The notes under the pieces are model-generated. The model did no database searches, was not told where the DNA came from, and saw nothing but the letters and a program-made list of their open reading frames with translations. Positions 1-8,212 of a stretch of DNA of 64,000 bases are shown here, piece by piece; the first letter of the stretch is position 1; every line of letters starts with the position of its first letter. Made by a program: the position numbers and the translations under genes. This stretch comes from Arthrobacter sp. 9V (GTDB lineage: Bacteria; Actinomycetota; Actinomycetes; Actinomycetales; Micrococcaceae): the NCBI RefSeq assembly GCF_902506065.1, contig NZ_LR732912.1:4555525-4619524 (forward strand). Direction: 5' to 3'.

Positions 1-597
1 GGGCACGGACAGCACAACGTGCTCAGGAGCTTCCGGAATTTCCTCAGTAGTCTCGGATCCGCTGACCACGCCCGCCGCCCGCGCGAGGATGGTGGCACGC
101 AACTGTTTGGCCTGGTCCAGCGGAAGGTAAGCCAGCCGCACGGCCGACTCGCCGGCGTCGGCCACTTCGAATTTGAGTTCGGCAAGCCCGAAGATCCGCG
201 CCAGGAGCGGTTGCACAATGTCGATTGCCTGCACACGATCCAAGCGAGCCTGCCGTTGCTGCTTGAAGAGGAAACCGGTGTTGACCCGGACGTACCCCTC
301 CGCCACTTGGTAGCGCGTGAAATACCAGCTGAGAATGAAACCACCAACCGTCAACAGCAACACCACGGCGCCGCCGGCCAGAAGCCACGGCACCCGGCCG
401 CTGAGATTCGGATCTACAAAATCCCGCCCCTGCAGCATCCGTTCGAAAGCGTCACGTCCAAAGAAGAACCCGACGGCGGCAAGCGCCACCCAGCCGCGAA
501 CGAACGGTGACGCAGGGTGGACACGGTTCCAGTCGCCGTCGACCGCTTGTTCAGACTTGGCCGGGAGGCTATGAGTGGCGTCGTTCTCCAGGCTCAC
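1..597 (-). CDS. PH domain membrane protein (YdbT-like), 3' end beyond window
   Basis: Reads leftward off the window edge, so only the first 199 residues are visible. The GTG start at 597 overlaps the stop of the upstream PH-domain gene (GTGA, 597-594), which fixes the start and implies translational coupling. Two membrane segments are visible (about residues 33-48 and 70-88), followed by a bacterial PH (bPH2, DUF304) stretch containing GYVRVNTGFLFKQQ and the DRVQAIDIVQP motif typical of YdbT. The function of YdbS/YdbT pairs is not well established; they are membrane proteins often found as tandem pairs. It is the last visible gene of the ftsH-fol operon. Family is clear, cellular role unknown. 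Confidence 0.85.
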   Translation of the reverse strand, partial: MSLENDATHSLPAKSEQAVDGDWNRVHPASPFVRGWVALAAVGFFFGRDAFERMLQGRDFVDPNLSGRVPWLLAGGAVVLLLTVGGFILSWYFTRYQVAEGYVRVNTGFLFKQQRQARLDRVQAIDIVQPLLARIFGLAELKFEVADAGESAVRLAYLPLDQAKQLRATILARAAGVVSGSETTEEIPEAPEHVVLSVP

Positions 598-1106
598 AGC
601 CCGGCCAACCTGGCTTCTCCGCGAGCCGAAAGCTGCTCGCGCAAACGTGCCCCTTCTGCCGAGGGAAGCCCAGGCAAGTGCGCGTTGGTTCCCGCCGAGG
701 CCGTATGGAGTTTGAGGGTGCACAGCCCCAGGCTGCGTTCAACTGGACCCACCGCCACGTCCACATATTGCATCCGGCCGTAAGGGACCACCATGGTTCT
801 CTGGAAGAAGATGCCGCGGCGGATGAGGAGGTCGTCGTCGCGTTCGGTGTACCCGATTGCCCGCACCTGGCGGGGAATCAGCACCAGACGCCACAAGGCC
901 AACACCAGCATCACCGCAGGAACCGCGATTGCCAGCCATAACGGCGGCCAGCGCCACCAGCCAAGCAGAACAAAAATGAGAGGCAAACTAAGGACCGCCA
1001 ACATCACAACGTTGCCGATAGCCCACTCCACCAAGCGAACCGTGACGTACTTCGGGGAAACCCGCAGCCACTGGACGCCGGGAGGATCAATCGCCTCGGT
1101 ATGCAT
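594..1106 (-). CDS. PH domain membrane protein (YdbS-like)
   Basis: About 170 residues. Two hydrophobic segments near the N-terminus (one containing LAVLSLPLIFVLLGWW, one LAIAVPAVMLVLALW) precede a bacterial PH domain (bPH2/DUF304) with the hallmark GIFFQRTMVVPYGRMQYVDV. The frame is open to 1166, but ATG 1106 (MHTEAIDPPG) is preferred because it overlaps the upstream DUF3180 gene by only 20 bases and follows AAGGTGAAGGCGAGT; the longer form would overlap by 80. Paired with the downstream YdbT-like gene through a GTGA stop/start overlap. Probably an inner-membrane protein; exact function unknown. Confidence 0.85.
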   Translation of the reverse strand: MHTEAIDPPGVQWLRVSPKYVTVRLVEWAIGNVVMLAVLSLPLIFVLLGWWRWPPLWLAIAVPAVMLVLALWRLVLIPRQVRAIGYTERDDDLLIRRGIFFQRTMVVPYGRMQYVDVAVGPVERSLGLCTLKLHTASAGTNAHLPGLPSAEGARLREQLSARGEARLAGL

Positions 1107-1608
1107 ACTCGCCTTCACCTTTGGTTTCGCCGCGACGACTTTCCGGTCCGGCGGTGCCACCTTCAAGATCCTCCGGAGGGATCCGGCAGAACCGCTCCAC
1201 CACGATCCCCACCACCACCATCACCACGCCGCCACCGCCCATCAGCAGGGCATTCCAGAGAACTCCTTCGCCGCCACGCAAACCACCAATGCGGAGAAGA
1301 TCCGTGGCGATTCCGGCATGCCAGCCCAGGAGCAGCGTTCCGGCGTAGGCGCAGGCCTGGGCCAGAATCAGGGTCCGCGCTGCCAGGATCGGATTCAGCA
1401 GATTCCTCTTCTTACCATTGCGCCAACGAAGCACCCGGACGCCCATGATGAGTGTCAGCACTGCTATGAAAGCCATGGTGATGAGCGCAGAGACCGGCAG
1501 CACAGGGGTTGGCATGCTGAAACGATTGGTAGTGACCGTAGCCAACCAACCAATCACGGCAGCGATGACCGCGATGAGCACCAGAACTACGGGTCGCATT
1601 GCTTTCAT
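1087..1608 (-). CDS. DUF3180 family membrane protein
   Basis: 173 residues with four predicted membrane helices, roughly residues 5-22, 37-57, 80-100 and 118-140. Members of DUF3180 are small actinobacterial membrane proteins that sit directly after folK, as here. The ATG at 1608 overlaps the folK stop (ATGA, 1608-1605), so it is very probably translated with the folate genes. No catalytic motif is visible and no function is established. The tail after the last helix is charged and probably cytoplasmic. Assignment rests on topology and gene order that I recognise from Arthrobacter-like genomes. Confidence 0.8.
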   Translation of the reverse strand: MKAMRPVVLVLIAVIAAVIGWLATVTTNRFSMPTPVLPVSALITMAFIAVLTLIMGVRVLRWRNGKKRNLLNPILAARTLILAQACAYAGTLLLGWHAGIATDLLRIGGLRGGEGVLWNALLMGGGGVVMVVVGIVVERFCRIPPEDLEGGTAGPESRRGETKGEGEYAYRGD

Positions 1609-2150
1609 TGCTGCTCCACTGCTCCGGCAGCGGGTATGCCGGCCACGTCTCCGAAACCGTCGAAACGCCGGATGTCCGGCATGTCATCGGCGACGGCGGC
1701 CAGTTCAGCCACGCTCCGGCCACCCAGTGTGGCGTGCGGCTCCAGCAGGGACCACGGGTAGAGCACAAAAGCGCGCTCGGCTGCCCGGGGATGCGGAATG
1801 GTCAGAACAGGATCATCGCTGGTGACATCGCCGAACACGATCACGTCCACGTCCAGCGTCCTTGGACCCCAACGCACCTCGCGGGTGCGGTGATGCTTCT
1901 GTTCCACTGAATGGCAGTGCTTCAGGAGCTCCATGGGAGTCAGCGTGGTCTCCACAGCCATGACCATGTTCAGAAAATCCGGTTGGCCCTCCGGACCACC
2001 CACCGCCTTGGTCTGCACCACGGGGGAGACACCCAAGAGGCGCACCTCCGGCGGGTCCACCAGATCCGCAACGGCGGTGGACAAGGTGTCGTTCCGCTCC
2101 CCAAGGTTGCTCCCAAGGGCCAGGATGGCCCTGGTATAGCCGGATGTCAT
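1605..2150 (-). CDS. folK: 2-amino-4-hydroxy-6-hydroxymethyldihydropteridine pyrophosphokinase
   Basis: 181 residues. HPPK transfers pyrophosphate from ATP to 6-hydroxymethyl-dihydropterin, the step before dihydropteroate synthase in folate synthesis. The N-terminal LALGSNLGER motif and the signature HRTREVRWGPRTLDVDVI (about residues 86-103, with the Asp-x-Asp that binds magnesium) are both present. It overlaps folB by four bases at its start (2147-2150) and the DUF3180 gene at its end. The C-terminal about 15 residues (ending AGAVEQQ) extend past the usual fold. Standard length and intact motifs, so a functional enzyme is expected. Confidence 0.97.
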   Translation of the reverse strand: MTSGYTRAILALGSNLGERNDTLSTAVADLVDPPEVRLLGVSPVVQTKAVGGPEGQPDFLNMVMAVETTLTPMELLKHCHSVEQKHHRTREVRWGPRTLDVDVIVFGDVTSDDPVLTIPHPRAAERAFVLYPWSLLEPHATLGGRSVAELAAVADDMPDIRRFDGFGDVAGIPAAGAVEQQ

Positions 2151-2518
2151 GATCGCTCCCGGTGGACGCTGACAGTAACGTCGCCGAACGGGACCTCGAT
2201 CGGCGCCTTGGGCTTGTGAACGGTGACGTCGACGGCGGCCACGTTGTAGTTCTCAAGGATGCCCTCGGCGATCCGGACCGCCAAGCCCTCGATGAGGTTC
2301 AGGGGCTCGCCCTCAATGTGCTTGGTAATCAGTTCAGCCACTTCACCGTAGTGGGCCGTGTACTGGAGATCATCCGTCTCAGCAGCCTTGGTGAAGTCCG
2401 TGTACAACACGGCGTCCACAACGAAAGGCTGGCCGTCACGACGTTCGAAATCAAACACTCCGTGATAACCGACGGCGGTGACGCCGGTCAGCGTGATCCT
2501 GTCCACAGCGGTATCCAA
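2147..2518 (-). CDS. folB: dihydroneopterin aldolase
   Basis: 123 residues, normal for FolB. Converts 7,8-dihydroneopterin to 6-hydroxymethyl-dihydropterin plus glycolaldehyde. The family pattern is visible: ITLTGVTAVGYHGVFDFERR at the start, a FVVDAVLYTDF strand, the YGEVAELI segment, and the C-terminal VTVHKPKAPI with the conserved lysine. Its ATG (2518) directly abuts the folP stop (2519), and its own end overlaps folK, so the folate genes form one tightly packed transcript. Confidence 0.97.
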   Translation of the reverse strand: MDTAVDRITLTGVTAVGYHGVFDFERRDGQPFVVDAVLYTDFTKAAETDDLQYTAHYGEVAELITKHIEGEPLNLIEGLAVRIAEGILENYNVAAVDVTVHKPKAPIEVPFGDVTVSVHRERS

Positions 2519-3424
2519 TCAGCGGGAAATGCGGGCGGCAACCTTGACGGCGTCAAGGCTGGGGCCGACGTCGTGAACCCGGACAGCCCAAGCGCCCTTG
2601 GTGGCACTCAAGGCGGTGATGGCAGCGGTAGCGGCGTCCCGCTCCAGAGGTGCGGCAGACTTGCCTGCCACAGTGAGAAGCGAACCGAGGAACCGCTTAC
2701 GGGACGCAGCAACCACGACCTTGTGGCCCAACGAGAAAAGCTGGTCCAGGTTCTTCAGGATTTCCCAGTTCTGATCCTCGTTCTTGGAGAAACCAACTCC
2801 GGGATCAATGATGATCTGCTCCGGCGCAACGCCTGCTGCATAAAGTTTGTCGCGGACGCCGCTGAGCTCAGCAACCACGTCCTCTGTCACGTTGTTGTAA
2901 TCCGTGAGGCTGTCCATGGTCAGGGCGTCGCCCCGGCGGTGAGTCAGGATGTACGGAACCTTGGTCCGGGCCACGAGCTCCGGCATATCCGGTTCAATGG
3001 TCAGGCCGGAGACGTCGTTGATGATGGCAGCACCCGCCTCCACGGCAGCTGCCGCGGTGGACGTGTGCATGGTGTCGATGCTGACCAGCGCGCCGGCCTT
3101 CACCAGCGCCTTGATCACCGGGATCACCCGGTGCTGTTCTTCCTCAGGGGAAACCGGTTCAGCGCCCGAGCGCGTGGATTCACCACCGACGTCGATGATG
3201 TCCGCACCGGCATAAAACATCCGCAGGCCCAGTGCGATCGCGGTATCCGGCGTCCGGTGAGTGCCGCCGTCGCTAAAGGAATCCGGGGTGACATTGAGGA
3301 TTCCCATGACGAGCGTGCGGTCCTTTGGCAGGTCCTCGAACCTGGCCGCGGGACGCGGTTTGCGGAGAATCGGCAGCGGGCTTGTGGCCGGGCCGGTTCC
3401 GGGTGCTGCAGCGAGGGAGTCCAT
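2519..3424 (-). CDS. folP: dihydropteroate synthase
   Basis: 301 residues. Condenses hydroxymethyl-dihydropterin pyrophosphate with p-aminobenzoate; the sulfonamide target. Diagnostic motifs in order: GILNVTPDSFSDGG (near residue 42), DVGGESTRSGA, INDVSG, IIDPGVGFSK and SRKRFLG, with a final RVHDVGPS. A GGAAGGT Shine-Dalgarno lies before the ATG at 3424. It lies five bases downstream of folE. The first 20 or so residues (Ala/Gly/Pro-rich) are an extension ahead of the TIM barrel. No resistance-type change can be judged from the sequence alone. Confidence 0.97.
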   Translation of the reverse strand: MDSLAAAPGTGPATSPLPILRKPRPAARFEDLPKDRTLVMGILNVTPDSFSDGGTHRTPDTAIALGLRMFYAGADIIDVGGESTRSGAEPVSPEEEQHRVIPVIKALVKAGALVSIDTMHTSTAAAAVEAGAAIINDVSGLTIEPDMPELVARTKVPYILTHRRGDALTMDSLTDYNNVTEDVVAELSGVRDKLYAAGVAPEQIIIDPGVGFSKNEDQNWEILKNLDQLFSLGHKVVVAASRKRFLGSLLTVAGKSAAPLERDAATAAITALSATKGAWAVRVHDVGPSLDAVKVAARISR

Positions 3425-3429
3425 AGTGC

Positions 3430-4065
3430 TTACCTTCCGAGTATGAGGCTCATGGCCTCGGCGCGGGTGGCCGGGTCATGGAGTTGACCGCGCACCGCAC
3501 TGGTGACGGTCTTTGCGCCGGGCTTGCGAATGCCGCGCATGGACATGCACATGTGTTCACATTCGACGACGACAATCGCGCCGCGCGGGTTGAGGTGCTT
3601 CACCAATGCCTCAACGATCTGGGTAGTGAGGCGCTCCTGCACCTGGGGCCGCCGCGCATAGATATCCACCAACCGTGCCAACTTGCTCAGGCCGGTCACC
3701 TTTCCATCATGTGACGGAATATAACCAACATGCGCCACCCCGTGGAACGGCACCAAGTGATGCTCACACGTCGAGTAGAAGGGGATGTCCTTTACCAGGA
3801 CAAGCTCTTCATGGTCGAGGTCAAAGGTGGTGGAAAGGACATCCGCAGGGTGCTGGTGCAGACCCGCAAAGACCTCCGCGTAAGCCTTGGCCACGCGCTT
3901 GGGCGTGTCCAAAAGGCCCCCACGCTCAGGATCTTCACCAATTGCCAGGAGAATCTCACGGACAGCCGCTTCAATGCGCGGGCGATCCACTTTGTGGGCG
4001 TGCGTAGAGCCCGCGGCGGAACCGTGGGCGGCGGCGAGGTCGTCGTCGTCGTCGAAATGAGTCAC
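3430..4065 (-). CDS. folE: GTP cyclohydrolase I
   Basis: 211 residues, GTG start. Opens the purine ring of GTP to form dihydroneopterin triphosphate, the first committed folate step. Zinc and catalytic residues are visible in STCEHHLVPFHGVAHVGY and in VVECEHMCMSMRGIRKPG (Cys/His/Cys zinc set). The N-terminus has an Asp-rich stretch (HFDDDDD) and a short His/Ala tail before the conserved fold, commonly seen in actinobacterial forms. Ten bases separate it from the ftsH stop, so it is probably co-transcribed with ftsH. Confidence 0.97.
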   Translation of the reverse strand: MTHFDDDDDLAAAHGSAAGSTHAHKVDRPRIEAAVREILLAIGEDPERGGLLDTPKRVAKAYAEVFAGLHQHPADVLSTTFDLDHEELVLVKDIPFYSTCEHHLVPFHGVAHVGYIPSHDGKVTGLSKLARLVDIYARRPQVQERLTTQIVEALVKHLNPRGAIVVVECEHMCMSMRGIRKPGAKTVTSAVRGQLHDPATRAEAMSLILGR

Positions 4066-4075
4066 AGCAGAAAGC

Positions 4076-6145
4076 TTAGCCGTGATGCGGGTGGTCGTTG
4101 CCGCCGTCGGGCTGCGGGGCTTGGAATGACTCCTGGCTGCTCACTCCCTGGGCGTGAGGCGCCACGACGTCCAAAGGCTCGTCCAGACGGGCCTTCTTGG
4201 CTTCTTCCTGGGCTTCGCGTTCAGCCTTCTCCGCGCGTGATTCCACCGGCGGGATGGACTGCACCGGACGGGATTCCTTGGACAGCCAGATCTCGCGGAA
4301 ATCGCGCTTCCGGATGTCGTGGAAGATCTCGGCGATCTCTGTCTGGTTCAGGGTTTCCCGTTCCAGCAGTTCCAGCGCCAGGCGATCCAAAACGTCCCGG
4401 TTTTCGGTGAGGATGGCGTAAGCCTCATCGTGCGCCTGGTCGATCAGGCGACGCACTTCCTCGTCCACAACGTAGGCGATCTGATCCGAGAAGTTGCGCT
4501 CCTGTGCGGCATCGCGGCCGAGGAACGGCTCGCCACCGCCCTGGCCCAGCTTCACGGCACCAACACGTTCGCTCATGCCGTACTGAGTGACCATCTTCCG
4601 GGCCGTGGAGGTGGCCTTTTCGATGTCGTTGGATGCACCTGTGGAGGGGTCGTGGAACACGATTTCCTCAGCAACACGGCCGCCCATGGCGTAGGCCATC
4701 TGGTCAAGCAGCTCGTTGCGGGTGACCGAGTACTTGTCGTCCTCGGGAATCACCATGGTGTAACCCAGGGCGCGTCCGCGGGGAAGGATGGTGATCTTGG
4801 TGACCGGCGCAGAGTTGCGCAGTGCGGCAGCAACCAGGGCGTGGCCGCCTTCGTGGTACGCGGTGATCTTGCGCTCGAGTTCCTTCATGACGCGGCTGCG
4901 CTTCTGCGGGCCCGCCATGACGCGGTCGATTGCCTCGTCCAGCGCGCGGTCGTCGATCAGATTGGCATTGGAACGCGCAGTGAGCAGCGCAGCTTCGTTC
5001 AGGACGTTGGCCAGGTCCGCACCCGTGTAACCCGGAGTCTTCTTGGCAACACCCCTGAGGTCGATGCCAGGAGCCATCGGCTTGCCCTTGGCGTGCACGT
5101 TGAGGATCTGCTCACGGCCGATCATGTCCGGTGCTTCCACGGTGATCTGGCGGTCGAAACGGCCCGGGCGCAGCAACGCAGGATCCAGGACGTCGGGACG
5201 GTTGGTAGCCGCAATGAGGATCACATTGGTCTTGACGTCGAAGCCGTCCATCTCAACGAGGAGCTGGTTCAACGTCTGCTCGCGCTCATCATTGCCGCCG
5301 CCGATGCCCGCACCGCGGTGACGTCCGACGGCGTCGATTTCATCAACAAAGATGATGGCCGGTGAGCTTGCCTTGGCCTGTTCGAAGAGGTCGCGAACAC
5401 GTGAAGCACCAACACCGACGAACATCTCAACGAAGTCCGAGCCGGAGATGGAGAAGAACGGAACGCCTGCCTCGCCGGCAACAGCGCGGGCAAGAAGCGT
5501 CTTACCGGTACCTGGAGGGCCGTAGAGCAGAACACCCTTGGGGATCTTGGCCCCCACTGCCTGGAACTTAGCCGGTTCCTGGAGGAACTCCTTGATTTCC
5601 TGGAGCTCTTCCACGGCTTCGTCAGCGCCGGCAACGTCAGAGAAGGTCACCTGCGGCATGTCCTTATTGACCAGCTTGGCCTTGGACTTACCGAACTGCA
5701 TCACCTTGGAGCCGCCGCCCTGCATGCGGGAAAGCAGGAACCAGAACAGGACACCGAGCAGCAACACAGGGATCAGCAGGGAGAACAGCCCGGAGAACCA
5801 GTTGTTTTCCACCGGCTGGTCCGTGAAGCCCTTGTCCGGGTTGGCGTTGGTAACAGCCTTAACCACGTCCGGACCACGGTCCGTGACGTAGAAGAACTGC
5901 ACGTTCTTGCCCTTGTCCTGGCCATCCAGGTTCAGGTTGTCCTTAAGCACCAGGTCAACGCGGTTCTCGGCGTCGAAAATTTTGGCCTGCTCAACCTTCC
6001 CGCTTTGGGAAAGGAGTTCGAGGCCCTCTTTGGTGTCAATGCGCGTGGACCCGCCCGGAGCCAGTGTTGCGAATGCCACCAGGAGCAAGCCAACGACGAC
6101 AACAATCCAGATGCCCGGGCCCTTGAAGAAACTCTTAGCTTTCAT
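4076..6145 (-). CDS. ftsH: ATP-dependent zinc metalloprotease FtsH
   Basis: 689 residues from ATG 6145 (MKAKSFFKGPG). Membrane-anchored hexameric AAA+ protease that degrades membrane and regulatory proteins. Visible: first membrane helix (about 10-29), extracytoplasmic region, second helix (about 120-138), Walker A GPPGTGKT at 209-216, Walker B IIFVDEID, the second region of homology, zinc site HEGGH at 431-435, and a C-terminal Glu/Ala-rich tail ending in a His-rich stretch. The frame remains open to 6193, but the first residue set upstream of 6145 is not FtsH-like. The Shine-Dalgarno is 22 bases from the ATG with a hairpin between them (separate entry). Leads the fol operon. Confidence 0.97.
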   Translation of the reverse strand: MKAKSFFKGPGIWIVVVVGLLLVAFATLAPGGSTRIDTKEGLELLSQSGKVEQAKIFDAENRVDLVLKDNLNLDGQDKGKNVQFFYVTDRGPDVVKAVTNANPDKGFTDQPVENNWFSGLFSLLIPVLLLGVLFWFLLSRMQGGGSKVMQFGKSKAKLVNKDMPQVTFSDVAGADEAVEELQEIKEFLQEPAKFQAVGAKIPKGVLLYGPPGTGKTLLARAVAGEAGVPFFSISGSDFVEMFVGVGASRVRDLFEQAKASSPAIIFVDEIDAVGRHRGAGIGGGNDEREQTLNQLLVEMDGFDVKTNVILIAATNRPDVLDPALLRPGRFDRQITVEAPDMIGREQILNVHAKGKPMAPGIDLRGVAKKTPGYTGADLANVLNEAALLTARSNANLIDDRALDEAIDRVMAGPQKRSRVMKELERKITAYHEGGHALVAAALRNSAPVTKITILPRGRALGYTMVIPEDDKYSVTRNELLDQMAYAMGGRVAEEIVFHDPSTGASNDIEKATSTARKMVTQYGMSERVGAVKLGQGGGEPFLGRDAAQERNFSDQIAYVVDEEVRRLIDQAHDEAYAILTENRDVLDRLALELLERETLNQTEIAEIFHDIRKRDFREIWLSKESRPVQSIPPVESRAEKAEREAQEEAKKARLDEPLDVVAPHAQGVSSQESFQAPQPDGGNDHPHHG

Positions 6146-6150
6146 CTGAT

Positions 6151-6173
6151 CGGGGTTTTGCCCCGTCCCTCCT
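6151..6173 (-). promoter_or_regulatory. Shine-Dalgarno plus hairpin ahead of ftsH
   Basis: On the minus strand AGGAGG (6173-6168) is a strong ribosome-binding site but lies 22 bases before the ftsH ATG. Between them is a perfect 5-bp stem with a CAAAA loop (CGGGG...CCCCG, 6165-6151). If the stem folds, the remaining unpaired bases GA and ATCAG give an effective spacing of 7, ideal for initiation. This is seen directly in the sequence; the functional reading is inference. Confidence 0.55.
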
Positions 6174-6339
6174 GGTAGTGCTTCAAGGCGCAACTTCTGC
6201 GCGCGAGTGGTGCTGCTTCAGTTTCAAGCTATACACCGTTCCCAGTAATTCACGCATCGGAAAGTCCAAAAGTTCCCTCTGGGCGTACACAGGATACTCG
6301 CGTTGTGTGTGCTGGAACAGGGTTTTGTGTTGCTCTGGT

Positions 6340-7078
6340 GGTCCCGCCCGGTGTTGCCCTCGTTGCCGGCGCACCGCTTCCTCTGGCCCGCGCACCCGCA
6401 CGCGCCCTCTGCCCCCGTAACCACCGCTCCCTCTGGGCAGCGCACCCGCTCGCGCCCTCTGCCCCCGTAACCACCGGCGCGAATGGCGGAAAGGGGTGCG
6501 GGCATGGTGAGGAACGGGCGCGCTCGGCGCAAAAGGGTGCAGACCTGGAGGAGCTCCACCACCCGAAACAGCCTTCTGACTCCCACCGAACCACACCCCT
6601 GTAACCTTCACAGACCACCGGGCAGCGCACCCGCACGCGCCCTCCGCACCCGTAACCACCGCTTCCTCTGGCCCGCGCACCCGCACGCGCCCTCCGCACC
6701 CGTAACCACCGCTTCCTCTGGCCCGCGCACCCGCACGCGCCCTCTGCCCCCGTAACCACCGGCGCGAATGGCGGAAAGGGGTGCGGGCATGGTGAGGAAC
6801 GGGCGCGCTCGGCGCAAAAGGGTGCAGGCCTGGAGGAGCTCCACCACCCGAAACAGCCTTCTGACTCCCACCGAACCACACCTCTGGAACCTTCACAGAC
6901 CACCGGGCAGCGCACCCGCTCGCGCCCTCCGCACCCGTAACCACCGCTTCCTCTGGCCCGCGCACCCGCACGCGCCCTCTGCCCCCGTAACCACCGGCGC
7001 GCACGGCGCAAAAGGGTGCGGGCCTGTTGAGGAACTGGTGCGCTCGGCGGAAAAGGGTGCAGACCTGGAGGAGCTCCC
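6340..7078. repeat. tandem and composite repeat array (50-bp and 285/235-bp periods)
   Basis: The 1.07-kb gap between ftsH and the next gene holds no convincing gene. It holds a GC-rich 50-bp unit beginning GCGCACCCGC at 6390, 6440, 6625, 6675, 6725, 6910 and 6960 (a decayed one at about 6340). Groups of units are separated by a 149-bp block at 6476-6624 and 6761-6909; I count three differences between these two copies. A third, shortened and diverged block starts at 6996. The larger period is 285 bp, then 235 bp, the difference being exactly one 50-bp unit. The remainder (7079-7211) is less GC-rich and contains two copies of a short TCGTGTGG..TTGCTGCT motif (about 7119 and 7140). Several long overlapping frames on both strands are by-products of the repeats. 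Confidence 0.9.
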
Positions 7079-7211
7079 CCCGATTCGCGCAATTTGGCGT
7101 CGTGCACTCTTCGTTTCTTTCGTGTGGTTTGCTGCTTCTATCGTGTGGCTTGCTGCTGTTTTTCCACATAGCCCGGATTAACGCTTTCGACGTCGAACAA
7201 GAACGGGAAGC

Positions 7212-8198
7212 GTGGAACCCATGCCCATCCCAGAACTCATACTTGCTTCAGACGCCACACGTATCGGACAGGACGCGCGCCAGCTCGCTAAGCAGGCCAA
7301 ACGTGGTGAGCTCGTCCGGGTCCGGCGGGGCGCATACATTCCCTCTGCTTATTGGTCGGAATTAAATGAGCGCCAGCGGCACGGACTTCAAGCAGCTGCT
7401 CTGGTCAATGGAGCCATGACTGCGCCCCTCTTCAACTTGCAGACGGCCGCACTCCTTTGGGGGCTCGGCGTAGTGGGCGTGCCGAAGCGCCTATGTACGG
7501 TCACCGATGACCCTCGAGGCGGCAGGTCAAAGCACGGGATCCGGAGAAGCTTGGGGTCCTTGGACATTGGAGTAGCCGAACTGGGCGCATTCCATGTCAC
7601 AGACAAGGTCCGCACCACGGTAGAGCTGGCAGCCTGCCTGAATTTTGCTGAGGCCTTGGCCGTTGCGGACTCCAGCCGACGAAAGCAGAGATGGGGAGAC
7701 GCTTTTGAGGCCGACAATTGGAATAAGGACAAGCCGTGGGGTCCTCCAGCACGGATGGACGAATTGACTGAAGCTGTCACCGCCCTCACCAGCCTCTCAA
7801 GGAAGCGACGTGCCGCATCGATTCTGGATCTCTCCTCAGAGCACTCCGAATCAGTGGGTGAATCCATGAGCCGAGCTCAAATGATCTTGCTCAACTTTCC
7901 CATGCCTAGCCTTCAAAGCTCATTTACCCTGGGAAACGGAAGAACTGCCCGAACTGATTTCTGGTGGCCCGAGCTCGATCTGGTGGGGGAATTCGATGGG
8001 CACGGAAAGTACTTGAGACATGAGCTGCGCGGAGGCCAGACCATCCAGCAGGCCGTCATGGCTGAGAAGGCCCGCGAAAACGCGCTTCGGGCACTTGGCC
8101 TTTCCGTTATTCGATGGGACTGGTCCGACATGATGAACCCACGCGTGTTCGCTCGTATTCTGAATGACGGCGGTCTTCGCTCTCTCCGTGCTGCCTAA
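7212..8198 (+). CDS. AbiEi-like / DUF559-like (PD-(D/E)XK-type) protein
   Basis: 328 residues from GTG 7212; ATG 7221 is equally possible. The N-terminal part resembles the AbiEi antitoxin winged-helix domain: a helical segment, then GELVRVRRGAYIP (33-44) as the wing, followed by a domain of AbiEi type. The C-terminal third carries a nuclease-like pattern shared with DUF559/Vsr-fold proteins: SVGES (214-218), TDFWWP (248-253), VGEFDGHGKY (258-267), EKARENALRALG (285-296) and VIRW (299-302). Asp249, Glu260 and Lys266 are candidate PD-(D/E)XK residues. No AbiEii-type nucleotidyltransferase toxin gene is next to it, so it is an orphan. A paralogue lies at 40115-41164. Convergent with the lipoprotein gene 14 bases away. 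Base composition is slightly lower in GC than its neighbours. Function unknown. Confidence 0.8.
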   Translation: MEPMPIPELILASDATRIGQDARQLAKQAKRGELVRVRRGAYIPSAYWSELNERQRHGLQAAALVNGAMTAPLFNLQTAALLWGLGVVGVPKRLCTVTDDPRGGRSKHGIRRSLGSLDIGVAELGAFHVTDKVRTTVELAACLNFAEALAVADSSRRKQRWGDAFEADNWNKDKPWGPPARMDELTEAVTALTSLSRKRRAASILDLSSEHSESVGESMSRAQMILLNFPMPSLQSSFTLGNGRTARTDFWWPELDLVGEFDGHGKYLRHELRGGQTIQQAVMAEKARENALRALGLSVIRWDWSDMMNPRVFARILNDGGLRSLRAA

Positions 8199-8212
8199 GG
8201 AATCCAGTTAAG

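Noticed and set aside
2162..3487. 441-residue right-reading frame opposite folB-folP
   Set aside because: Shadow of well-identified genes; composition typical of antisense high-GC frames.
4319..5365. 348-residue right-reading frame inside ftsH
   Set aside because: Antisense shadow of an unmistakable FtsH.
6340..7078. Repeat array as a CRISPR
   Set aside because: Units abut or are separated by near-identical blocks, not unique spacers, and no cas genes are present.
6183..7169. 328-residue left-reading open frame, and other long frames, across the repeat array
   Set aside because: Low-complexity Arg/Gly/Ala translation, several frames open at once because the GC-rich repeat lacks stops, no ribosome site and no family resemblance.
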